A stretch of DNA of 64,000 nt from Pseudomonadota bacterium. Lineage in GTDB: Bacteria > Myxococcota_A > UBA796 > SXON01. Shown here piece after piece: positions 45,929-56,275 of the stretch. Below the pieces are notes generated by a model that saw nothing but the letters and a program-made list of their open reading frames with translations, did not search any database and was not told where the DNA came from. The DNA lies in assembly GCA_030685065.1 (NCBI GenBank), contig JAUXQH010000060.1:1-64000 (forward strand), given 5' to 3'. The position numbers and the translations under genes are program-made. How positions within the stretch are numbered: position 1 is the stretch's first letter; every line of letters begins with the position of its first letter.

Positions 45929-47435
45929 ATGCTCCTCCTCGTCGCCAGCGCGCTCGTCACCACCGGGCTCGCCGCTCCCCACGCCTCGACTTCGGCCCAG
46001 GGGCTGCTCGCCGCGGTGGAGGCTCACCTTTCCCACGAGGGGCCGGACGCCTGCCTCACCCCGCTGGTGAACGAGCTCAAGCTCCGCGCCGCCGAGCTCA
46101 CGCCGGCCGAGCGCGCCTGGGCCACCTCCGCCCTGATGCCGTGGAAGGCGGATCTGCTCGATCCGGTCGCGCCGGTTCGCGCCGCCGGAGAGGCGCCGCC
46201 GGCGCCGTTCGCGTCCGAGCCGTGCTTCAGCCTGGGCGAGAACCGGATCACGAGCGCCCACTTCGCGGTCGAGTGGGACGACGGCACGATCTCCGAGGCC
46301 ACGGCCGACAACTTCCTCGAGTCGCTCGAGGAGGGCTACACCGTCGAGGTCGACGAGCTCGGCTGGAAGGCGCCCCTCCAGAACGACGACTACCTTGTGC
46401 TCGCCTACGTCCAGGAGGGAAGCTACCAGGGCGCGTACACGACGATCGAGAGCTGCGGCCGCGGCGTCGTCCCGTACATCGTCGCCTACGCGGGCTCGTT
46501 TTCGAACCGGTCCTGGGCCGAGACCATGGCCGTCCACGAGTTCAACCACGCGCTCCAGTTCGGGTACGGCTACTCCTGGGAATTCTGGTGGTGGGAGGCC
46601 ACGGCCACCTACATCGAGGGCGTCGTGTACCCCACGTCCAATTGGTGGGCCTCGTACGTGTCCGGGTACAGCAACAATCCGCACATCGCCTTCAACGCCT
46701 CCGATCAGAACGACCGGGACATCTTCTGGCACATGTACGGCATGGGCCTCTGGGGCGCGTACCTCGACGAATACGTCGGCGGCCCCGACACCGTGCTCGC
46801 GACGTGGGAGTCGGCGTCGGGCGGCACCTACAGCTACGGCATGCGGGCCGCGTTCGCGGACCTCGGGCTCGACTTCGATGCGGCCTACACCGACTTCATC
46901 GTGCGCAACACCGTGATGGACTACGCCGACCAGGGCGCCATCCCCGGCGTGGACGAGCGCGCGTCGATCGACGAGCTCCCCGCCTCGGACGAGATCGACG
47001 GCAGCACGCGGCCCCAGGGCTACGGCCAGACCTACATCCGCTTCGAGAAGGAGGCCGGCGAGGGCGACCTGGTCGTGTCCTTCGAGGGCGAGGCGGACGT
47101 GCCGTGGTCCGTCCAGCTGGTCGAGGTCACGCGTGACGAGATCGTGCGCGTCGTGGCGGCCGAGATCGTCGACGGTGTCGGCACGGTCACGCTCGAGGGC
47201 TTCGGCGCGGAGGACGTGGTGTTCGTGGCGTCTCCCCTGAAGGACGGCGACACCAAGTACGGCTTCACGTGGTCGGCGGAGCTGGTGGAGCCGGCGGTGG
47301 AGGAGGTCGTGGTGGACGAGGTGGGGGACGAGGAGGCGCCGGGCGGCTGCGGATGTGCGTCCGGCGGGGGGCCGGGCGCCGGGATCGGGCTGCTGCTCGG
47401 GCTGGCGGCGATTGCACGCCGCCGGCAGGGGGCGC

Positions 47436-47446
<11 letters not shown>
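45929..47446 (+). CDS. Secreted zinc metalloprotease-like protein with MYXO-CTERM-like sorting tail
   Basis: 505 residues from ATG 45929. Signal peptide MLLLVASALVTTGLAAPHAS. The middle domain has a zinc-protease motif MAVHEFNHALQ (His203, Glu204, His207; HExxH form) followed by WWEATATYIE (Glu223 or Glu230 as third ligand), a gluzincin-type arrangement seen in M6-like or uncharacterised myxobacterial exoproteases. About residues 365-470 are a beta-sandwich. The C-terminus carries an acidic linker, GGCGCASGG, one hydrophobic helix (GAGIGLLLGLAAIA) and an Arg tail (RRRQ), the MYXO-CTERM pattern that directs cleavage and lipidation or surface display. It overlaps the convergent lpd gene by 11 bases. 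Confidence 0.88.
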
Positions 47447-48842
<1,396 letters not shown>

Positions 48843-48910
48843 GGGGACTCCGGGAAGCCGACGGCTCTAACGCGACGAGGCTCGCGCCGCGCGGCTACCC
48901 GGAGTCGAGA

Positions 48911-51900
48911 CTACTCGGCGCAGAGATCCGTAGTGCCATCCACGTAGGGGCACAGCCGGACGACGCGGTCGTCGAGGTCGTTGTCGGCCCCGTCGAAGCT
49001 CTCGTAGAGCATGCGCTCGGTGCCGTTGCCGAGGCCCCAGCGGCCGGCCGCCAGGTCGTCCATGGCGGCGCCCAGATCGGTCTCGCCGCTCGTGATCGAG
49101 CCGGGCGCGCAGCTGTACCCCGCGATGCCGCCGGTCATCGCCAGGGCTCCGTACTGCAGGAGCACACGCCCATCGCTGAACAGGACCGCGGAGAAGGTGT
49201 TCGGGGTCGTGTACCCGATCACGGGCACCGCGTTCCAGTAGAGCCCGACCGCGTCGGGGTACTGGATGGACTTCACCGTGCCGCCCGAGGGCGGGTACAT
49301 GTCCTCCCAGCCGGGCGCGATCGCGGCGTCGCTGGCGAGCTCCGCGACGGTTTCGCTGTAGTCGGTGTCCGAGGTGCCGAACGTCACGCGGCCGTTCGAC
49401 TGGAGGTACAGCGTCGACCGGTTGGTGCCGCAGAACGGAAAGGTCATCCCGCTGAGCGTGACGGTGGTGGAGCTGTCGTCGCTCGTGGGGCCGGCCGTGA
49501 CCGTGGTCGTGTCCGCGCCGTCCGTGCCGCCGTCACAGTCATCGTCGATGCCGTTGCTCATGTCCTCCCAGGCGTAGGGGTGAACGGTGATGCTGGTGTC
49601 GTCGCAGTCGGTGTCGTCGAGGCGGTAGCCGACGGGCGCGAGGCAGGCGAGCACGGGGGTGCCGCTCGCGTCGCCGAAGCCGTCGCCGTCTTCGTCCGGG
49701 TAATAGGTGGTGTCCGCCTCCAGGCCCTCGTCGAAGAGGCCGTCGCAGTCGTTGTCGACGCCGTCGCAGACCTCTGTGGCGCCTGGATGAGCCGCGTCGT
49801 CGTCGTCGTCACAGTCGGCGCCGTCGGTGATGTAGCCGGGCTCCTCGTCGCAGAGGGCGACCGGGGCGTCGGCCCCGCCGTAGCCGTCCTCGTCGACGTC
49901 CGTGTAGAACGTCGTGGTGCCGGTGACGCCGGGGTCGTCGTCGTCGGCGGCTCCGTTGCAGTCCTCGTCGAGGTCGGCCGAGTCGCACACCTCGTCCGCG
50001 CCAGGGTTGACCGCGGACCGGTCGTCGTCACAGTCGTCGGAGTTGCTCGCGTACCCGGCGAGGACCTCGCACGCGCCGCGGTACACGGTGGAGACGCCGT
50101 AGCCGTCGCCGTCGCCGTCGCCGAAGATGGTGATGGTGCCGGTGACGCTGGAGTCGTTGTAGTCGGCGCGGGTGTCGCAGTCCTCGTCCACGTCCAGGTC
50201 GTCGCAGACCTCGGTCGCGCCAGGGTTGGCGCCGGGGTTGGTGTCGTCGCAGTCCCTGCCGTCGGTGATGAGGCCGGGCAGGACGCTGCACGAGGAGGTG
50301 GCCGTGGCGGGATCGCCGTAGCCATCGTCGTCGGCGTCGGTGTAGTACACGACCGCGTCGGCGGCGGGGGCCTCGTCGATGGCGCCGTCGCAGTCGTCGT
50401 CGTCCCCGTTGCAGACCTCGGTCCCGGTGGGGTTCACGTCCGCGTCCACATCGTCGCAGTCGTACGCGAACTGGACGTACCCGCTGGGCTGCTCGCACGA
50501 GAGCACCGAGTAGGTGGCGCCGCCGAACCCGTCCCCGTCCGCGTCGACGTACCAGATCAGCGCGTCCACGGCGCTGCTCTCGTCGGTCGTGCCGTCGCAA
50601 TCGTTGTCGCGCTCGTCACACGTCTCGTCGGCGCCGGGGCTGGTGCCGGACGCGGTGTCGTCGCAGTCGGTCGCGTCGGCGACGTAGCCGCTGGGCATGT
50701 CGCACGCGGCCGTGGTGGCACCGGCGTCGCCGTAGGTGTCTCCGTCGGCGTCGGCGTACCAGGTGGCGGGGTCGGTGGCGTCGGCCTCGTCGGTCGCGCC
50801 GTCACAGTCGTTGTCCTCGCCGTCGCACGTCTCGCTGGCGGAGGGGGAGGTGCGAGCGTCGAGATCGTCGCAGTCGGTCGCCGCGGCCACGTAGTCGGCG
50901 GGCGCGTCGCAGCTCACCTCGGTGTACCGGGCGGTGCCGTAGCCGTCCCCGTCCGCGTCGAAGTACCAGGTGGGCGCGTCGGCGGCGTCGGCCTCGTCGA
51001 TCGAGCCGTCGCAGTCGTTGTCCGCCGCGTCACACACCTCGGTGGCGTCGGGGCGGATCGCGGCGTTGCCGTCGTCACACTCGTCGCACGCGGCGAACCC
51101 GTCGCCGTCGGCGTCGGCGTAGCCGACCGAGCCGTCGCAGTTGTAGTCCTCGGGGTCCGAGCAGGTCTCGGCCGCGCCCGGGTTGTAGGCGGCGTTCGTG
51201 TCGTCGCAATCGGAGGCGTCCGCCACCCAGCCGGAGCCGGCCTCGCAGGCGGTGGAGACGGCCGCGGGGTCCCCGTAGCCGTCTCCGTCGGTGTCGGCGT
51301 AGAAGGTGCCGAGCACCTCCTCGTCCACTTCCCCGTCGCAGTCGTCGTCGAGGCCGTCGCACACCTCGAGCGCGCCCGGGTAGGCGGCGGCGGTGGTGTC
51401 GTTGCAGTCCGTGAGGTCGGCGACCCAGCCGGCCGACGCTTCGCACGCGAGGGCGGTGGCGCCGGGGTCTCCGAAGCCGTCCCCGTCGGCGTCGGCGTAG
51501 AAGGAGGACTGGACCCCCTCGTCCGTCGCGCCGTCACAGTTGTCGTCGACCTCGTTGCACGTCTCGGAGGCCGAGGGGTTCACGAGCGCGGCGCCGTCGT
51601 CGCACTCCTGGCACGCGGCCCAACCGTCCCCGTCGACGTCGTCGAAGCCGGTCGACCCGTCGCAGTTGTAGTCGGCGGGGTCGGCGCAGTCGTCCTCGAC
51701 CGCGCCGGGGTTGAACTGGGCGGAGGCGTCGTCGCAATCCGTCGCGTCCGCGACCGTGTTGGCAGGCTGCGCGCACGCGCTGACCTCCGTGGCGGGGTCT
51801 CCGAAGCCGTCGGCGTCCGCATCGCTGTACCAGGCCGTGGCGAGCCCGTCGTCGGCTTCGCCGTCGCAGTCCTGGTCGACGCCGCCACACGCTTCGTCCG

Positions 51901-52093
51901 CGCCGGGGTGGATCGTCGGATCGGCGTCGTCGCAGTCGACGGAGTCGAGGTACCCGTCCGCGTCCGCGTCCACCAGGTCGGAGGTCGTGTCCGTGTCGAG
52001 GTCGGAGCCCGTGTCGGCGTCTCCCGTGTCGGGCACCTTGTCGTCCGTGCACGCCGACAGGAGGAGGGCCGCGAGGAGGAGGGAGAGGCGCAT
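48911..52093 (-). CDS. MopE-like Asp/Cys-rich lipoprotein with 13 repeats
   Basis: 1060 residues from ATG 52093. Lipobox LSACTD, then a DT/DL linker. Thirteen imperfect units of about 60 residues follow, each with DCDD...NPGAxExCDGxDNDCDGxxDE and YxDADGDGYGDP. These are the metal-binding motif of MopE-type proteins (copper/calcium binding in Methylococcus MopE, common on deltaproteobacterial surfaces). The last 220 residues (VTLSGMTFPFCGTNRSTLYLQSNGRVTFG, AAIAPGWEDMYPPSGGTVKSIQYPDAVGLYW) form a beta-rich lectin/nidogen-like domain. Probably a rigid calcium-loaded surface stalk with an adhesive head. The neighbouring lpd gene is 68 bases downstream. Confidence 0.92.
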   Translation of the reverse strand: MRLSLLLAALLLSACTDDKVPDTGDADTGSDLDTDTTSDLVDADADGYLDSVDCDDADPTIHPGADEACGGVDQDCDGEADDGLATAWYSDADADGFGDPATEVSACAQPANTVADATDCDDASAQFNPGAVEDDCADPADYNCDGSTGFDDVDGDGWAACQECDDGAALVNPSASETCNEVDDNCDGATDEGVQSSFYADADGDGFGDPGATALACEASAGWVADLTDCNDTTAAAYPGALEVCDGLDDDCDGEVDEEVLGTFYADTDGDGYGDPAAVSTACEAGSGWVADASDCDDTNAAYNPGAAETCSDPEDYNCDGSVGYADADGDGFAACDECDDGNAAIRPDATEVCDAADNDCDGSIDEADAADAPTWYFDADGDGYGTARYTEVSCDAPADYVAAATDCDDLDARTSPSASETCDGEDNDCDGATDEADATDPATWYADADGDTYGDAGATTAACDMPSGYVADATDCDDTASGTSPGADETCDERDNDCDGTTDESSAVDALIWYVDADGDGFGGATYSVLSCEQPSGYVQFAYDCDDVDADVNPTGTEVCNGDDDDCDGAIDEAPAADAVVYYTDADDDGYGDPATATSSCSVLPGLITDGRDCDDTNPGANPGATEVCDDLDVDEDCDTRADYNDSSVTGTITIFGDGDGDGYGVSTVYRGACEVLAGYASNSDDCDDDRSAVNPGADEVCDSADLDEDCNGAADDDDPGVTGTTTFYTDVDEDGYGGADAPVALCDEEPGYITDGADCDDDDDAAHPGATEVCDGVDNDCDGLFDEGLEADTTYYPDEDGDGFGDASGTPVLACLAPVGYRLDDTDCDDTSITVHPYAWEDMSNGIDDDCDGGTDGADTTTVTAGPTSDDSSTTVTLSGMTFPFCGTNRSTLYLQSNGRVTFGTSDTDYSETVAELASDAAIAPGWEDMYPPSGGTVKSIQYPDAVGLYWNAVPVIGYTTPNTFSAVLFSDGRVLLQYGALAMTGGIAGYSCAPGSITSGETDLGAAMDDLAAGRWGLGNGTERMLYESFDGADNDLDDRVVRLCPYVDGTTDLCAE

Positions 52094-52247
52094 GGGGAGC
52101 TCCGTTTTGGGCGCGGCGGCACGCCGAGCACCGTCCGATCCGGCGGAAACGTCCGCCGTCTGCGACGCGATGCTACCCGAACCCTCCCAGCCGATCAACC
52201 GGCTCGGGGCCGCCGGCCGCGCGCGCTCGCGTGGCCCCTCTGCTCCG

Positions 52248-52853
52248 CTACCCCTGCCCCAACAGCCGCGCCTCGATCAGCGTCGGGCCCTCGGCCGCGG
52301 CCACCGCGTCCCGCACCGCGGCCGCGTCCGTGCCGTCCACCACCGTGGCGGCGAGGCCGAGCGCCCGCGCGAGCACGGACGGCGCGACCGCGAGCGGCGG
52401 CGCGAAGGGGCCGGCGTTGGCGTACCAGGCGACGACGAAGGTGACGGGCGCGCGGTGCACGGCGGCGAGCTGGAGGGCCTCGTGGAAGGCGCCGTAGCCG
52501 GTGGTGCCCGTGCCGATGAACACGACGGCGGGATCCCCCGCGAGCGCCAGCCCCACGGCGTACAAGGCGCGCGCGGCGGGACTGTCACCGGGGGGGACGA
52601 CGCGGAAGGGCCGCGCCTGGTCGAGGCGATCCGCGCCGCAGCCGCGCACGATGGCGCACGCGCGCTCACGACGGCCGGGGAGGAGCCATGCCTTGCGGGG
52701 CGCGCCGACGGCCACGCCGGCGATGAGCGCTTCGAGGCCGCGCCCGCTCACGACCGAAGGGTCCGCCGCGCAGTAGTGCCGCACGGCCACGAGCCCCTCG
52801 GCGAGCGGATCCGGCGCGAACGACGGCGCGGTCACCGACTCCACCGCGCTCAT
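52248..52853 (-). CDS. Degenerate, half-size 2-oxoacid dehydrogenase E1 alpha-like protein
   Basis: 201 residues (full E1 alpha proteins have about 330-400), from ATG 52853 overlapping the E2 stop (ATGA). The core still reads as E1 alpha: SPAARALYAVGLALAGDPAVVFIGTG, YGAFHEALQLAAVHRAPVTFVV, LGLAATVVDGTDAAAVRDAV, AEGPTLIEARL. But the thiamine-diphosphate motif GDG-x(26-27)-N is lost: GTG (Thr115 for Asp) and Trp143/Tyr144 where Asn residues bind Mg2+. The C-terminal phosphorylation-loop half is absent. It probably cannot bind Mg-ThDP by itself; a structural or regulatory role, or a different cofactor mode with the E1 beta-like partner, must be considered. Last gene of the lipA operon. Confidence 0.85.
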   Translation of the reverse strand: MSAVESVTAPSFAPDPLAEGLVAVRHYCAADPSVVSGRGLEALIAGVAVGAPRKAWLLPGRRERACAIVRGCGADRLDQARPFRVVPPGDSPAARALYAVGLALAGDPAVVFIGTGTTGYGAFHEALQLAAVHRAPVTFVVAWYANAGPFAPPLAVAPSVLARALGLAATVVDGTDAAAVRDAVAAAEGPTLIEARLLGQG

Positions 52854-54205
52854 CGCAGATCCAGGAGCAGCGCCTCGGGCTGCTCGAGGGAGGCCTTGAG
52901 CGCGCTGACGAACCGGGCCGCCACGGCGCCGTCGATGATGCGGTGGTCGAAGCTCGGCGAGAGGTACATCATCGGGCGGACCTCGACCTTGCCGTCGATG
53001 GCGACGGGGCGATCGTGGATCTGGTTCACGCCGAGGATGGCGACCTCGGGGTGGTTCAGGATCGGGGTCGCGAAGCGCCCGCCGATGTTCCCGACCGAGG
53101 TGATCGTGAACGTGCCGCCGCCGAGCTCGTCGATGCGGACCTTGTTCTCGCGGGTGCGCTTCGTCACGTCCGCGATCTCGATCGCGAGCTCGACGAGGCT
53201 CTTGGACTCGACGTTCTTGATCACCGGCACGTAGAGGCCGGCGTCGGTGTCGGTCGCGATGCCGATGTTCACGTCCTTGCGGACGACCAGGGTGAACTCC
53301 TCCTCGTCCATCACCGCGTTGACGGTGGGGAACTCGCGGAACGTGAGGGCGAGGGCCTTCATGATGAACGGCAGGTACGAGAGCTTGGCTCCGCGCGCGG
53401 CCGCCTGCGGGTTGAGCGCCGCTCGGAGCGCCACGAGCTTGCTGCAGTCCACCTCGTCCACGTACGTGAAGTGCGGCGCGGTGCGGTAGGCCTGCACCAT
53501 CTTCTCCGCGATCTTGCGACGGAGGCCGATGATCTTGATCCGCTCGTCCCCCTGCCGGGCGCCGGGCGCCTGGAACGACTGGATCGCGGGCGGGGCCACG
53601 ATGGCGCCCGGGTGGGCCACGAGGGCCTCGATGTCCGAGCGGGTGACGCGGCCGTCCTTTCCGGTGCCCGGCACCGCGTTCACGTCGACCCCGGCGGAGC
53701 GGGCGGCGTGGCGCACGGCGGGGGAGGCGAGGGCCTTCTCGCCGGGGGGCCTGTCGCTGGGAGGGGCTGGCATGCGGGCGGCGATCGCCGCGGGGATCGC
53801 GCCGTGTCCGTTCGGGGGCGCGACGGGCGGCGCCGTGGCGAGGCCGGCCGCGGCCGCGATCGGGGCCGGGCGCGCGGCCACGGGCGCGGCGATCGGGGGC
53901 GCCTTCGGCGCGGGCGCGTGCACCTCCGGCGCCTTCGCGGCGGGCGCCGCCGGGGCCGCGGACGCGCCACCGCCGAGATCGATCTCGACCAGGGGAGCGT
54001 GCACCTTGATCACGTCGCCCGGGTTGCCGTGGGTGCGCGCCACCCGGCCGCTCCTGGGGCTCGAGATCTCGACCGTGGCCTTGTCGGTCATGATCTCGCA
54101 GAGCGGCTGATCGGTCGCGACGCTGTCGCCGGGCTTCACCAGCCAGCGAACGATCTCGCCCTCGACGACACCTTCTCCGATCTCCGGAAGGGGGAACACG
54201 AACAT
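52850..54205 (-). CDS. 2-oxoacid dehydrogenase E2 (lipoamide acyltransferase)
   Basis: 451 residues from ATG 54205. One lipoyl domain at the N-terminus (LPEIGEGVVEGEIVRWLV, Lys42 in MTDKATVEI), a long Ala/Pro linker (about 80-160), a peripheral-subunit-binding domain (ASPAVRHAARSAGVDVNAVPG, GRVTRSDIEAL) and the acyltransferase core (IKIIGLRRKIAEKMVQAYRTAPHFTYVDEVDCSKL, catalytic SFDHRIIDGAVAARFV near the end). Overall closest to branched-chain or acetoin-type E2 enzymes. It sits between the E1 beta-like gene (56 bases upstream) and the E1 alpha-like gene (4-base overlap). The lipoyl domain is presumably modified by the lipB/lipA products encoded nearby. Confidence 0.96.
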   Translation of the reverse strand: MFVFPLPEIGEGVVEGEIVRWLVKPGDSVATDQPLCEIMTDKATVEISSPRSGRVARTHGNPGDVIKVHAPLVEIDLGGGASAAPAAPAAKAPEVHAPAPKAPPIAAPVAARPAPIAAAAGLATAPPVAPPNGHGAIPAAIAARMPAPPSDRPPGEKALASPAVRHAARSAGVDVNAVPGTGKDGRVTRSDIEALVAHPGAIVAPPAIQSFQAPGARQGDERIKIIGLRRKIAEKMVQAYRTAPHFTYVDEVDCSKLVALRAALNPQAAARGAKLSYLPFIMKALALTFREFPTVNAVMDEEEFTLVVRKDVNIGIATDTDAGLYVPVIKNVESKSLVELAIEIADVTKRTRENKVRIDELGGGTFTITSVGNIGGRFATPILNHPEVAILGVNQIHDRPVAIDGKVEVRPMMYLSPSFDHRIIDGAVAARFVSALKASLEQPEALLLDLR

Positions 54206-54261
54206 GGGAGGCTCCGATGGCGAGCGACCGTGGAGATCGCCCGGGGGTTCGATGGCGAGGG

Positions 54262-55080
54262 TCAGTAGGAGACGGTGTCCCGGATCGCCGCGGCGATGCG
54301 GTCGGGCGACGCGTCGGCGGGGAGGGAGATCAGGGGGGCTTCGAGCGAGAGGAACGCCTCTTCCAACGCGACGAGGAGCCCCTCGGGCGCCCCGATCACG
54401 ACGGCGCGGCCCGTGCGGCGCACGTGCGCGCCGAGACCCGCCCGATCGAGCGGGGCGAGGCCGCGGAGATCGACGACCTCGACATCCTCGCCCTCGGCGA
54501 CCGCGAGCGCGGCGTCGACCCCGCCGGCGAGGGCGAACACGGTGGCGGCCTTTCCCTCGCGCCGGGTCACGGCGGTGCCGAGCGGCGGCACGGCGGCCCC
54601 GGTCCCGACGCCTTCGTGCGCGGAGGGGGCCTCGAGCAGCAGGACCGGCTCCAGGCCGTCGAGCGCGTGGGCCAACATCCCGACCAGGTCGTCCGCCGTG
54701 GCGGCCACCGCCACCCGCAGCCCGGCGGGCCACGCGGTGAGCGAGGCGAACGGCGCGAACGGCGCGCGGATGACGACGGGCGCGGACCACGCCGCGCCGG
54801 TGCGCGCGCGCAACGACGCGAGCTCGCCCAGCACGTCGGCGGCGCGGACGAGCCCCAGGGGGTCGACCAGCTCGACGATGACCTTCTTTCCGGCGAGCGC
54901 CAGCCCGACGGCGACGCCGACCGCGGCGCCCTCGGAGAGCGGCGTGCGGAGGAGCCCCGGCCCCGCCGCGAAGCCCTCGGTGACCCCGTGAACGCCCACG
55001 GACTCGCCCACGAGCATGCCGCCCTTCGCGACGTGGCGCTCGAGCGCCGCGCGCAACAGATCCCGACCCGACCGTGTCAT
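54262..55080 (-). CDS. 2-oxoacid dehydrogenase E1 beta-like protein, short
   Basis: 272 residues (typical E1 beta about 325), from ATG 55080 overlapping the lipA stop (ATGA). The transketolase pyrimidine-domain pattern is clear: GVHGVTEGFAAGPGLLRTPLSE (Glu50 equals the cofactor-activating Glu), GAAVGVAVGLALAGKKVIVELVDPLGLVRAADVL and APVVIRAPFAPFASL. The C-terminal transketolase-C half (VEVVDLRGLAPLDRAGLGAHVRRTGRAVVIGAPEG) is intact. Loops between GKK and the VNQ-type helix and around the usual K+ site are trimmed. It should pair with the degenerate E1 alpha, implying a divergent E1 heterodimer. The operon order lipA-E1beta-E2-E1alpha is unusual. Confidence 0.88.
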   Translation of the reverse strand: MTRSGRDLLRAALERHVAKGGMLVGESVGVHGVTEGFAAGPGLLRTPLSEGAAVGVAVGLALAGKKVIVELVDPLGLVRAADVLGELASLRARTGAAWSAPVVIRAPFAPFASLTAWPAGLRVAVAATADDLVGMLAHALDGLEPVLLLEAPSAHEGVGTGAAVPPLGTAVTRREGKAATVFALAGGVDAALAVAEGEDVEVVDLRGLAPLDRAGLGAHVRRTGRAVVIGAPEGLLVALEEAFLSLEAPLISLPADASPDRIAAAIRDTVSY

Positions 55081-56087
55081 GTGTGCTCCGAGCTGGTGGC
55101 GGCCGCGGCGCCTGCAGAGGCGGCGCCGGGCGAGGCGGCGCCGGCATCGTCGGTCGCCGGGTGCGCCGCGCGCGACCGCAGGTGCTGCGCGATGAAGAAT
55201 TCACCCGCCTTGTACGAGGACCGCACGAGCGGGCCGCTCGCCACGTACTGGAACCCCATCGCCTTGCCGGCGGCTTCGAGCCGCGCGAACACCTCGGGGG
55301 TGACGTACTCGACGACGGGAAGGTGGGTGAGCGACGGCCGCAGGTACTGCCCGATGGTGAGGAAGTCGACGTGGTGGGTGCGGAGGAGTGCCATCGCCTC
55401 GAGCAGCTCGGCCTCGGTTTCCCCGTGCCCGACCTGGAGGCTGGTCTTCGTGAGCTGGCCCGGGTTCGACGGCTGGCGCGGGCCGCGCGCCTTCGCGCCT
55501 TCGAGGATCGCCACCGACTGCGCCCAGTTCGCGCGCGGGTCGCGGACCTGCGCCTGGAGGCGCGGCACGCATTCGACGTTGTGGGCGAGCACGTCCGGCC
55601 CGGCCTCGAGGATGATGTCGAGCAGCGCCAGGTCCCCCCGCATGTCGGGGATGAGCACTTCGACCAGGGTGTGGGGGTTGCGCGCGCGGATCTCGCGGAT
55701 GCACGCGGCGAAGTGGCCCGCGCCCTGGTCCGCCTGATCGTCCCGGTTGACCGAGGTGACCACCACGTAGTCGAGCCCCATCTCGTGGATGGCGTTCGCG
55801 ACGTTCACCGGCTCCGCCGGGTCGAGCGGCGCCGGGTTGCGCGAGGTGGCGACCGCGCAGAACCGGCACCCGCGGGTGCACGTGTCCCCCATGACCATGA
55901 ACGTGGCGGTGCCGCTGCTCCAGCACTCCCCGATGTTGGGGCACTGGGCCTCCTCGCACACCGTGTGGAGCTTGAGCTCACGGGCCCGCGCCTTGATGCG
56001 GGTGTAGCGCTCACCGCTCGGCATCCGCACCTTGAGCCACTCGGGCTTGGGGGCCCGATCGGACTTTCGGATCGGCTCTCCGCGCAT
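55077..56087 (-). CDS. lipA: Lipoyl synthase
   Basis: 336 residues from ATG 56087, with GGGAG upstream; the open frame extends to 56228 but the extra residues are not protein-like. Auxiliary [4Fe-4S] motif CEEAQCPNIGEC (Cys44, 49, 55), radical-SAM motif CTRGCRFC (Cys70, 74, 77), NVECVPRLQAQVRDPRA and the C-terminal RSSYKAGEF motif that ligates the auxiliary cluster. The enzyme inserts two sulfurs into octanoyl-lipoyl domains. An Ala/Ser-rich tail of about 25 residues follows the conserved end. First gene of the E1beta-E2-E1alpha operon, which directly couples cofactor making to its acceptor. Confidence 0.97.
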   Translation of the reverse strand: MRGEPIRKSDRAPKPEWLKVRMPSGERYTRIKARARELKLHTVCEEAQCPNIGECWSSGTATFMVMGDTCTRGCRFCAVATSRNPAPLDPAEPVNVANAIHEMGLDYVVVTSVNRDDQADQGAGHFAACIREIRARNPHTLVEVLIPDMRGDLALLDIILEAGPDVLAHNVECVPRLQAQVRDPRANWAQSVAILEGAKARGPRQPSNPGQLTKTSLQVGHGETEAELLEAMALLRTHHVDFLTIGQYLRPSLTHLPVVEYVTPEVFARLEAAGKAMGFQYVASGPLVRSSYKAGEFFIAQHLRSRAAHPATDDAGAASPGAASAGAAAATSSEHT

Positions 56088-56275
56088 TCGAACTCCCGCG
56101 TAGTGGGCCCCGACTACGAAAGCGGCCCGATTGCCCGCCAGAGAACCTCCTCGCCCGAGGAGACCCCGCGGCGTTCGGGGTGCCGCGCGCGGGGGCGCTT
56201 CTCTACCCCGGAGCGGCGTCCCGATCAACGCGGGCGTTATTGACCCCCACGGGCTCGCCTCGTAGGCTGCGCGTC

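Noticed and set aside
49580..52444. 954-codon plus-strand frame opposite the MopE-like gene
   Set aside because: Val/Gly/Ala-rich antisense of the Asp/Cys repeat codons; the repeats make it look regular but it has no independent start or motif.
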